Of a DNA stretch of 14,090 nt, positions 7,421-12,368 are shown one piece after another; position 1 is the stretch's first letter; the number at the start of each line of letters is the position of its first letter. The DNA comes from Pseudomonadota bacterium (GTDB lineage: Bacteria; Pseudomonadota; Gammaproteobacteria; Xanthomonadales; Xanthomonadaceae). A program made the translations under genes and the position numbers. Under the pieces are notes generated by a model. It saw nothing but the letters and a program-made list of their open reading frames with translations. It did not search any database and was not told the DNA's origin. The stretch lies in assembly GCA_023439425.1 (NCBI GenBank), contig JAEXNZ010000430.1, forward strand, positions 1 through 14,090. Direction: 5' to 3'.

Positions 7421-7791
7421 TTCTGGGTTCCGGTTGTGGGCCCGAGGGCCTGGTTGATTGCGTCGACCCTGGCCTGGCCAGGTGCGCAGTTCGCCGGCAG
7501 CGGCTCGGCTGCAGCAGCTGCGCGGTAGATGTTTTTGACGCGCTGGCCACGATCCGCAATGGCCTCAAGGCGCTTCAGCAGCTGCTCACTGTCGGCCTTG
7601 GCATCGCCGGCGATCGCCGAGGTGATCTTCAGGGTGTCGGCGAGCGTCTCCGCCCTCGCCTGCTCCGCTGCAGCTCGGCGGTTGCCGTACTGCACGACGT
7701 TGAGCCAGGCCGACGCCAACAGCAGCACGCCCAGGATGGCTACCCACTTCCAGGCTGCCCACCAGGCGCTCAGTCGTGCCGCGATGGTCAC
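7417..7791 (-). CDS. Inner-membrane spanin (Rz-like)
   Basis: A 125-residue protein with one N-terminal membrane helix (about residues 14-33, WKWVAILGVLLLASAWLNVV) followed by a long, charged helical periplasmic part (about 37-100) and a Pro/Ala-rich tail. This is the layout of i-spanins, which link the inner membrane to an outer-membrane lipoprotein for the last step of lysis. The frame is open to 7917. I chose GTG at 7791 because it overlaps the endolysin stop (GTGA) and has GAGG upstream; ATG at 7806 is an alternative. Its partner is probably the lipoprotein at 6363-6650. No embedded lipoprotein was recognised inside the gene. Confidence 0.8.
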   Translation of the reverse strand: MTIAARLSAWWAAWKWVAILGVLLLASAWLNVVQYGNRRAAAEQARAETLADTLKITSAIAGDAKADSEQLLKRLEAIADRGQRVKNIYRAAAAAEPLPANCAPGQARVDAINQALGPTTGTQK

Positions 7792-8327
7792 AGCCGTGCC
7801 TCGCATGTGGCCATTTCCCAGGTGCGCCGATCGATGATGCCGCCGCACTTCGCCTGCCACTGCGGCAGCGCGCAATCGCGCTTCACACCGCCGATGGTGA
7901 CGAACCGCCATTTCCACATCTCAGCGCAGGCCGTCTTCCGCTCGCCGGCATTGAGGCGCTTGGCTGCCGTGCTGTTGCAGAAGCCCTGGTTGCCGATGTT
8001 GTAGGCGAAGTGGCCCCAGGCCTTGATCTCGTGGAACTGGAACTCCCCGCCGACGCAGCGGCCCATGTGGCCCAGCATCGTCTTGACGTAGACCGTCTCC
8101 AGCTGGGTGCACTCAGCGTCGGTGTAGCGCTTGCCCTTGACCACTGCAGGGCCGGTGATGCCGGCGCAGACGGTCAGGACCCCGGCCGAGTCGTAGTACG
8201 GGGTATAGCGCCGGCCTTCGTGTGCCGAGTCGTTGGTGCCCAGGGCAGCCACCAGGGCTGCGATCAGCGCGACCGGCGCAGCGGCGAAGCCCACCCGCTG
8301 TTTCGTGGTCAGCTGTTGCTCAGCCAC
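7788..8327 (-). CDS. SAR endolysin, GH24 lysozyme
   Basis: Peptidoglycan muramidase for host lysis. The catalytic triad E37, D46, T52 has the same spacing as T4 lysozyme E11, D20, T26, and HEGRRYTPYYDSAGVLTVCAGITG is the usual GH24 active-site region. Residues about 11-30 form a weakly hydrophobic Ala-rich segment without a cleavable signal, typical of signal-anchor-release endolysins (P21 R21, P1 Lyz). Such an enzyme would be tethered inactive in the membrane until the membrane is depolarised. Several Cys residues (54, and others towards the C-terminus) may form regulatory disulfides. GTG at 8327 overlaps the holin stop by eight bases. Confidence 0.92.
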   Translation of the reverse strand: MAEQQLTTKQRVGFAAAPVALIAALVAALGTNDSAHEGRRYTPYYDSAGVLTVCAGITGPAVVKGKRYTDAECTQLETVYVKTMLGHMGRCVGGEFQFHEIKAWGHFAYNIGNQGFCNSTAAKRLNAGERKTACAEMWKWRFVTIGGVKRDCALPQWQAKCGGIIDRRTWEMATCEARL

Positions 8328-8574
8328 GGCGGCGGATCCACGCCCAGACGCGCCTGGCGTTCACCAATCGCGCTCCGAACCATGCAGACCAGTCGCCCCA
8401 GTTCTTCACCATGACCGTGAAGGTTTGGACGATCGTGAAGATGATCGTGCCCACCAGCGCCCAGTCGCTGAGCGTGTAGCCGGGGGTGTAGGTCGCGGCG
8501 GTGACGCTGGCCGCTGCCCCGATCTTCGAACCTGCGACTGCCAGGTCCGTCGTGATCTGCTCTTTGATGCCCAC
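8320..8574 (-). CDS. Putative holin
   Basis: An 84-residue protein with a clear membrane helix (about residues 35-56, WALVGTIIFTIVQTFTVMVKNW), a possible weaker second one in the Ala-rich segment before it, and a short, strongly basic C-terminus (RLVNARRVWAWIRRRG). With a SAR endolysin next door, a pinholin-type role (membrane depolarisation to release the enzyme) is reasonable inference. Start uncertain: GTG 8574 with GGGGG upstream is preferred because the protein-like sequence (GIKEQITTDLAV) begins here. GTG 8613 in the same frame is possible. A competing ATG at 8606 with a strong GGAGG belongs to another frame that encodes only Ser/Arg-rich sequence. Confidence 0.75.
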   Translation of the reverse strand: MGIKEQITTDLAVAGSKIGAAASVTAATYTPGYTLSDWALVGTIIFTIVQTFTVMVKNWGDWSAWFGARLVNARRVWAWIRRRG

Positions 8575-8708
8575 CGCTGTGCCCCCAAGAGAATGAAAGC
8601 CGGCATGGCCCACCTCCACCGCGTCTACTGCAGTCGCGCGGTCACCAGCGGCGCGTCTCACGACGGGCTGTCTGCTGGCTTTGGAAGTGGCCATGACTAC
8701 CGGCCAGT
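8575..8708. other. Leader between tRNA and holin
   Basis: About 134 bases with no convincing gene. The holin frame stays open here (to 8757, running into the tRNA), but the translation is Arg/Ala-rich and unconvincing. On the minus strand a strong GGAGG precedes an ATG at 8606, out of frame with the holin. Translation from it would run into the holin gene in the wrong frame, so it may lower or time holin synthesis. I see no terminator or obvious promoter in it. Confidence 0.4.
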
Positions 8709-8785
8709 TGGTAGCGGGAGGTGGATTCGAACCACCGACCTCGTGGTTATGAGCCACGCGAGCTGCCGAGCTGCTCTATCCCGCA
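8709..8785 (-). tRNA. tRNA-Met (CAT anticodon)
   Basis: A complete 77-base cloverleaf read on the minus strand: 5' acceptor strand 8785-8779, D stem GAGC/GCTC, anticodon stem CGTGG/CCACG with loop CTCATAA, variable loop AGGTC, T stem GGTGG/CCACC with loop TTCGAAT, 3' acceptor strand TCCCGCT, discriminator A and an encoded CCA. The anticodon CAT means Met, or Ile if the C is modified to lysidine. The first acceptor pair is a T1/T72 mismatch, reminiscent of initiator tRNAs, but the three G-C pairs of initiators in the anticodon stem are absent, so an elongator is more likely. It lies in the leader of the lysis genes and probably depends on late transcription. Confidence 0.93.
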
Positions 8786-8791
8786 AACGAG

Positions 8792-8843
8792 AAGGCCGCT
8801 GGCCAACCAGAGGACTCCCAAGTCCTGGTCAGCCAACGGCCTT
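8792..8843. terminator. Long imperfect hairpin 5' of the tRNA
   Basis: A roughly 52-base inverted repeat. Outer arm AAGGCCG pairs with CGGCCTT, then TGGC with GCCA after one mismatch, a small internal loop, CCA with TGG, and finally AGGACT with AGTCCT around a CCCA loop. On the plus strand the hairpin is followed by TTTGAGTTTT, resembling an intrinsic terminator. On the minus strand there is no clear T run, so for late transcription it could instead be a pause or structure element ahead of the tRNA. Its position just inside the expected late transcript recalls the lambda tR' terminator controlled by Q; that role is inference. Confidence 0.55.
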
Positions 8844-8845
8844 TG

Positions 8846-8917
8846 AGTTTTCGGCGTCACCCACAGGAACGCCCACTGTAGAAATTGGAACCTACTTTGG
8901 GTTCCCGAGGCAACTGA
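8846..8917. promoter_or_regulatory. Probable late-control region
   Basis: A non-coding stretch of about 70 bases between the palindromes (8920-8975) and the hairpin ahead of the tRNA. It contains an inverted repeat GGAACC/GGTTCC at 8887-8905 with a seven-base loop. By position the promoter for the tRNA, lysis and structural genes should lie here. I could not find a -35/-10 pair with correct spacing on the minus strand, so this is a positional call only. Confidence 0.3.
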
Positions 8918-8919
8918 GG

Positions 8920-8953
8920 TTCCTCATGAGGAAAAAATCTTCCTCATGAGGAA
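8920..8953. repeat. Two identical 14-bp palindromes
   Basis: The perfect palindrome TTCCTCATGAGGAA occurs at 8920-8933 and again at 8940-8953, centre to centre 20 bp, separated by an A-rich spacer. The second copy extends to an 18-bp perfect palindrome (8938-8955). Paired identical palindromes about two helical turns apart are a usual form for operators of a dimeric regulator. The second copy also acts as a terminator stem on the minus strand. Confidence 0.75.
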
Positions 8954-8955
8954 GA
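8932..8955 (-). terminator. Intrinsic terminator of the 9504-8981 gene pair
   Basis: On the minus strand the 18-bp palindrome 8955-8938 can fold into a short stem with a CATG-type loop, followed at once by six T (8937-8932). It lies 26 bases behind the TAA stop at 8981, as expected for an intrinsic terminator. The stem is short and only half GC, so efficiency may be moderate and an operator role is also possible. Confidence 0.6.
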
Positions 8956-8963
8956 GACTGCGG

Positions 8964-8975
8964 TCAGCATGCTGA
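8964..8975. repeat. 12-bp palindrome near the gene end
   Basis: TCAGCATGCTGA is a perfect 12-bp palindrome just behind the stop codon at 8981. Its centre is 23 bp from that of the nearest TTCCTCATGAGGAA copy, but the sequence differs, so it is either a separate binding site or an extra small stem of the terminator region. Confidence 0.5.
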
Positions 8976-8980
8976 ACGTT

Positions 8981-9247
8981 TTACGCTGTTGAAGGCGGAT
9001 TTCTGATCGCCATATCGAGATCGCTTACGGCCTGGACCATGGCCGAGCCAACTGAATCGGCTCGATCTCCCGCGCCAAAGATGTAGGCATCCAGCTTCGA
9101 CAGCTGCTCCGCGACCACGTCCCATCGATCTTCAAAACCGGAATTCTCGTTTCCGGAGGCTCTCTGCTTGGACAGCCATTCCTTTTCGAGCTCCGCGGCA
9201 CGGAGCTGCTCCACCTTGAGCTGCAACGTCTGAAACAGCTTCAGCAC
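8981..9247 (-). CDS. Unknown accessory protein, coiled-coil type
   Basis: An 88-residue soluble protein with a heptad-like N-terminal helix (LKLFQTLQLKVEQLRAAELEKEWLSKQ, about residues 2-28), a Gly/Asn linker and a second helical part (about 38-80). No family recognised. I chose GTG at 9247, which overlaps the stop of the gene before it by seven bases. The frame is open up to 9316, but that part is Arg/Cys-rich and not protein-like. It may be the second half of one longer gene broken by a frameshift. It ends before a terminator, forming a two-gene unit with its upstream partner. Confidence 0.6.
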   Translation of the reverse strand: MLKLFQTLQLKVEQLRAAELEKEWLSKQRASGNENSGFEDRWDVVAEQLSKLDAYIFGAGDRADSVGSAMVQAVSDLDMAIRNPPSTA

Positions 9248-9504
9248 AGATAGAACGGCTTCGCGGCATTGTCCCCGAACTCTGAACCGATCGCATCGAG
9301 GCTGGCGGCGAGCCACTTGTAGCTGGCTTCCCCTTTCTCCAAGCGCTCGGCAACTCCGGGGGCGCGACTATCATGCGCCGTCTGGAGCGACGAGCCAGCG
9401 ATCGGAACTAGGCGGCCATGGATATCCATCCGGGCCCAACGAAAACTGTCATACAAGGTCTGGGCTTCAGCAAGTATCTGAGCGCCACGGGCATTCCGTG
9501 TCAT
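9241..9504 (-). CDS. Unknown accessory protein
   Basis: An 87-residue, mainly helical soluble protein with no known motif. ATG at 9504 has GGAG ten bases upstream. It diverges from the plus-strand membrane-protein gene across a 93-bp intergenic region, and its end overlaps the next minus-strand gene. The last residues (KPFYLC) end abruptly inside what would be a continuing helix in the other frame, so a frameshifted single gene of about 170 codons covering 9504-8981 is an alternative. Not recognised as a phage core gene; accessory by position. Confidence 0.6.
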   Translation of the reverse strand: MTRNARGAQILAEAQTLYDSFRWARMDIHGRLVPIAGSSLQTAHDSRAPGVAERLEKGEASYKWLAASLDAIGSEFGDNAAKPFYLC

Positions 9505-9597
9505 TTAGTTGCTCCATCGCAGGTTGAAAGGCGGCCGATCCGCCCTAACAAACCTTAACAAAACGGGTACTCTCTGCCCATCACAGGAGGGGTCGCA
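9505..9597. promoter_or_regulatory. Divergent intergenic promoter region
   Basis: Separates two divergent start codons. A near-direct repeat CCTAACAAA/CCTTAACAAA (9544-9562) lies in its centre, and a small inverted repeat GGCGG/CCGCC flanks it (9530-9544). On the plus strand CTAACA (9545-9550) and TACTCT (9568-9573) are 17 bp apart, a weak sigma70-like promoter, followed by the ribosome site AGGAGG at 9585-9590. No convincing minus-strand promoter was found, although one must exist if the left genes are expressed independently. Confidence 0.45.
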
Positions 9598-10092
9598 ATG
9601 GTTGAGACAGTGCTATGGATGACGGATCTTCAAATCAGGGCGCTCACGGCTGTCGGTCAGCTTGGAATCGCCGGCGCGGTGGGTGTGATCGCGTATCGCC
9701 AGTGGCAGACCGCGCGCAACAAGCTCCGCAGCGACCTGTTCGATCGCCGTTACACGCTCTACAAGGAAATCAACCAGAAAGTCGTGGACACACTGGGGCA
9801 CAAGGGCATCCATAAGGAACTGGAGCTGCTTGCACCGTTGGCCGAGGCAAGATGGCTCTTTGGTCACGCGATTGCCGATTTCGTAAACGACCATCTCTAC
9901 GTGCCACTGGTAGACCTGACTGAGGCACGAGAGACGCGGCGTGAGCTCGGTCGAGTGCAACCGATTCCGGCCAATCTCCAAGCGGAGTACCAAGCCGCAG
10001 TCAAAGCTGCGAACGAGATCCGCAAACGGGTCTACAAGAATCTCAACGAGTTTCGGAGGAAGATGGACGACTACCTGGTGCTGCAGCACTGA
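9598..10092 (+). CDS. Membrane-anchored moron-like protein, unknown
   Basis: The only plus-strand gene here: 164 residues with one N-terminal membrane segment (about residues 14-34, ALTAVGQLGIAGAVGVIAYRQW) and then a soluble, helical, charged domain that should face the cytoplasm. The motif WQTARNKLRSDLFDRRYTLYKEI after the membrane helix recurs, as I remember, in uncharacterised small membrane proteins of bacteria and phages. ATG at 9598 has a strong AGGAGG upstream and its own probable promoter. Opposite orientation inside a phage operon and independent signals suggest expression in the lysogen, for example superinfection exclusion or host defence; this is inference. It ends six bases from the convergent gene. 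Confidence 0.82.
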   Translation: MVETVLWMTDLQIRALTAVGQLGIAGAVGVIAYRQWQTARNKLRSDLFDRRYTLYKEINQKVVDTLGHKGIHKELELLAPLAEARWLFGHAIADFVNDHLYVPLVDLTEARETRRELGRVQPIPANLQAEYQAAVKAANEIRKRVYKNLNEFRRKMDDYLVLQH

Positions 10093-10098
10093 TCCGAG

Positions 10099-10632
10099 CT
10101 ACTGCCTTCCTGTCCACATGGCCCGGCGGAACCCCAGGCGGCCTCCGTTGAGGGCCGCCTGCAGGACGGACGTGGCGCAGGTGTGGACCTGAATGTACGT
10201 GCTCTTGCGCATCTTTGCGGCTTTGGCCAGCTTTGCCCATGTCTGCCGCTGCTCTGGCCAGACAAGCTCGTGGGCAGCGTCGTAGATCACCAGGCGTAGC
10301 CGCCAGCGGTCCGCCGGCAGCGACAAGTCCAGCGGACGCGGCCGGGCTGCGCGGACGGCCTGGGCGACATTCCGGTATGCCATCAGCGTCAGCCTGGCGA
10401 CGGCCGGCGGGCCCATGCGCGTTGCAACGGCGAGCGCCGTGTGCTTCTCCAGCGGGTCCTGCATGTACGCCACTGCGCCGGCAATATCACTGCTTCTCAA
10501 GGGAGCCAGCGTACTGCGACCTTCCACGGGAACCCGATAGCTCCCGCCCACCAGCAGGCGTGCCAGCAACTCCAGGGGATCCCGGGCCTCGTTGGTCCAG
10601 ACGTCAACTGGCTTCTTCGACGATTGCTTCAC
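10099..10632 (-). CDS. Unknown protein at the position of late regulator Q
   Basis: A 177-residue basic soluble protein, last gene of the early operon. The C-terminal half contains a helix-turn-helix-like stretch, TWAKLAKAAKMRKSTYIQVH, after RWRLRLVIYDAAHELVWPEQ, compatible with nucleic-acid binding. In lambdoid phages the gene here, ahead of the lysis region, encodes antiterminator Q. I see no zinc-finger Cys pattern of the lambda Q type, so assignment is by position and HTH impression only. GTG at 10632 overlaps the stop of the 50-residue gene (GTGA). No terminator separates it from the convergent plus-strand gene. Confidence 0.72.
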   Translation of the reverse strand: MKQSSKKPVDVWTNEARDPLELLARLLVGGSYRVPVEGRSTLAPLRSSDIAGAVAYMQDPLEKHTALAVATRMGPPAVARLTLMAYRNVAQAVRAARPRPLDLSLPADRWRLRLVIYDAAHELVWPEQRQTWAKLAKAAKMRKSTYIQVHTCATSVLQAALNGGRLGFRRAMWTGRQ

Positions 10633-10781
10633 GTGCTTGCGCCCTCGCCGACCAAGGCAGATCTCCCGTCAACCCATACGTCCCACAGCGCGCCGTCGAC
10701 ATAGCAGCGGAGCGGACCGTCCAGGCCTTCCACATAAAGGTGGTGCGCTGCTTCGTCGAGGCTCTCGAAGGTGCGGATCAT
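10629..10781 (-). CDS. Small 50-residue protein, tightly coupled
   Basis: A short frame encoding 50 residues (MIRTFESLDEAAHHLYVEGL at the start, GEGAST at the end), acidic, with two Trp residues in ALWDVWVDG, and no membrane segment. Its ATG overlaps the preceding stop by four bases and its stop overlaps the next GTG by four bases, so it fits exactly into the chain of coupled genes. That fit is strong evidence for a real gene despite its length. Family unknown; a small regulatory or inhibitor protein of the early operon is one possibility. Confidence 0.75.
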   Translation of the reverse strand: MIRTFESLDEAAHHLYVEGLDGPLRCYVDGALWDVWVDGRSALVGEGAST

Positions 10782-11605
10782 GAAATGGCATCCTCTTGCC
10801 GGTGGGGGGAAGCAGAAGCGCGGTCTGCGCGTGCAGCGGCCAGCAACTGGGCGTAGGCCTCGGGGGGCTGCTGGTCAAAGGCAGGGATGGCCCCCCTTCC
10901 CCAGCGGCCGCCACCCAGCATCTGCAGCCAGCCATCTGAGGCGCAGAAGCGGCGCGGATCCACGCCATGCGATCGCACGCTCTTCGCAGTGGTGAAACCG
11001 TCGACCTCGATGTCGGCCAGCACCTTCAGCGCGCCGATCTTCCAAGGCGTCAGACGCAGGGGCGACGGCACGCCGGCGGCCACCAGCGGCACAATCTCCG
11101 GCAGCACACAGCGCTGGGTAGGGTTCCAGTCGAACCATGCCGGCTGGCAGTAGTTGTGAAGCGGTCCCGCCTCGGCGTCCCAAGGTGCCGCATTGCGCAT
11201 GTCGCTGCGGTAGACGTCTCGCTGAATCTGCTCGCCGGGCTGGGGATCCCAGCGGTTGCTGCAGCTGTCAGGCACCAACACCTGCACGCCGAGCATTTCC
11301 AGCATTCTGGCGATCCCGTAGTTCGCCTCGGTGGCACACGGCACCAGCACGGCGCGGAAGTCTGGCCCTCTGCCTCCCCCGCCGCGCCAGTGATGCGGCA
11401 GTATCTGGTCCGCGACCTTGGAGTTGAGCTGCAGCTTGGCCTCGACACCCAGCTGGTGGCCGGTTGCCTTCCAGACCGCCAGAACGTCGAACCCCGCCGT
11501 CTCCGGGTAGATCTCCCAGCAGCCGGTCGACGCCAGGCATTCGCAAAGCAAGGTGCACAGAGCGGCCTCGGTAGGGAACCGTGCTTTGATTTCTCCAGGC
11601 CTCAT
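10778..11605 (-). CDS. PD-(D/E)XK nuclease-like early protein
   Basis: A 275-residue soluble protein. The N-terminal domain has TEAALCTLLCECLASTGCW, then YPETAGFD (E35, D40), a beta strand and GVEAKLQLN (E55, K57). A D...ExK arrangement with a preceding glutamate is the signature of the PD-(D/E)XK nuclease fold. The following QILPHHWRGGGGRGPDFRAVLVP and MLEMLGVQVLVPD resemble the later strands of such folds. The C-terminal third (RLTPWKIGALKVLADI...) may be a winged helix. Nuclease activity is inferred; degenerate or non-catalytic members exist. ATG at 11605 overlaps the previous stop (ATGA). Confidence 0.72.
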   Translation of the reverse strand: MRPGEIKARFPTEAALCTLLCECLASTGCWEIYPETAGFDVLAVWKATGHQLGVEAKLQLNSKVADQILPHHWRGGGGRGPDFRAVLVPCATEANYGIARMLEMLGVQVLVPDSCSNRWDPQPGEQIQRDVYRSDMRNAAPWDAEAGPLHNYCQPAWFDWNPTQRCVLPEIVPLVAAGVPSPLRLTPWKIGALKVLADIEVDGFTTAKSVRSHGVDPRRFCASDGWLQMLGGGRWGRGAIPAFDQQPPEAYAQLLAAARADRASASPHRQEDAIS

Positions 11606-11940
11606 TGCCCCTTCCTCGCGAACGCGGCCGACATACCATCGAACTTCTCGATCTCTTCCTCCAGCGCCACCAACAGCTGGTACCGCTCCGCAGCTGCCTC
11701 ACTATTGACCGCCGGCAGGGCGCGGGTCTCTTCCAACTTCGCGCGAGCCTGATCCGCCTTGTCCTTCGCCCACAGCGCCTTTGTAGCGAACGGCTTCGGC
11801 CTGCTGGTGGAAGTCCCGGCCGCGGCACGGCCAGGCTCCCCGCACCGCCGGCCCAGTTCCTGGAGCAATGTTGCGGTGGGCACTTTGGAGAGATCCAATG
11901 CCCCAGGGGAACCAGCGCGCGATGGCTTCCAACCGCTCAT
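11602..11940 (-). CDS. Hypothetical early protein, helical
   Basis: A 112-residue basic-to-neutral protein: an N-terminal flexible part with Ser/Pro/Gly, a short helix (VPTATLLQELGRRCGEP), a linker, and a C-terminal pair of long helices (about residues 52-106, rich in Ala, Glu and Lys) that may form a coiled coil. No motif recognised. It starts at ATG 11940 and is joined to both neighbours by four-base overlaps, between two nuclease-like genes, so a shared role in phage DNA handling is possible but unproven. Confidence 0.75.
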   Translation of the reverse strand: MSGWKPSRAGSPGALDLSKVPTATLLQELGRRCGEPGRAAAGTSTSRPKPFATKALWAKDKADQARAKLEETRALPAVNSEAAAERYQLLVALEEEIEKFDGMSAAFARKGQ

Positions 11941-12368
11941 GCCAGCAGCACCTTGATCGGGTAGTGGTGCTCGACCTCGCGCCGCTTGATGCGGAACTCC
12001 TTCGTCTCCCTGCCCTTAACGTCCACGAAATCCACCGTGCCGTCTCGCAGGAACACCAGGAAGTCAATCACGTACTTCGTTCCGCCCGGCAAATGGATGG
12101 GCACCTGGCGCAGCCAAAAGTGCACCTCGCCACCGGCTTTGCGCATCTTCAGCTGCTCGTAGTACGCAGCCTCGCGCTTCGAGTCGAACCGGATGCCATC
12201 GGCCATGGTCGGCACGTTGCCGTACTTGCGCCGCTTCGGAGCGGCCGCGGCATCGACGACCTTGGCCGCCGCCGCAGCGGCAGGAGCGCCTTGGGCACCC
12301 TGCACCAGGCGACGCATGCCCTCGGGCATGTCCTCGAGGCGGCTGAATCGCAGGCCACGTGCGCTCAT
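11937..12368 (-). CDS. DUF1064 family nuclease-like protein
   Basis: A 143-residue protein with an Ala-rich linker (about 26-46) and then the DUF1064 domain: KYGNVPTMADGIRFDSKREAAYY (E66), WLRQVPIHLP, KYVIDFLVF (D102) and VDFVDVKGR (D116, K118). The E...D...DxK set is the PD-(D/E)XK catalytic pattern. DUF1064 proteins occur in phage early regions and are thought to be endonucleases, perhaps for branched DNA in recombination or packaging; substrate unproven. ATG at 12368 overlaps the upstream stop (ATGA). Confidence 0.88.
   Translation of the reverse strand: MSARGLRFSRLEDMPEGMRRLVQGAQGAPAAAAAAKVVDAAAAPKRRKYGNVPTMADGIRFDSKREAAYYEQLKMRKAGGEVHFWLRQVPIHLPGGTKYVIDFLVFLRDGTVDFVDVKGRETKEFRIKRREVEHHYPIKVLLA

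Noticed and set aside
8709..8785. tRNA gene as prophage attachment site
   Set aside because: It lies in the middle of the phage late region, with no integrase nearby and no second copy of its 3' end in the window.
8792..8843. Second, decayed tRNA-Pro gene
   Set aside because: The TTGGGA loop recalls a Pro anticodon loop, but the stem and loop lengths do not fit and no D or T arm can be drawn.
8233..8949. Plus-strand open frame of 238 codons over the lysis region
   Set aside because: It crosses the endolysin, holin, tRNA and hairpin and has no protein-like pattern or ribosome site.
9132..9374. Third minus-strand frame across the two accessory genes
   Set aside because: The translation is Ser/Arg/Pro-rich and out of step with both helical proteins, so it is taken as a shadow.
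10629..10856. Plus-strand frames opposite the early operon end
   Set aside because: They are shadows of the coupled minus-strand genes; no ribosome site or protein-like composition.
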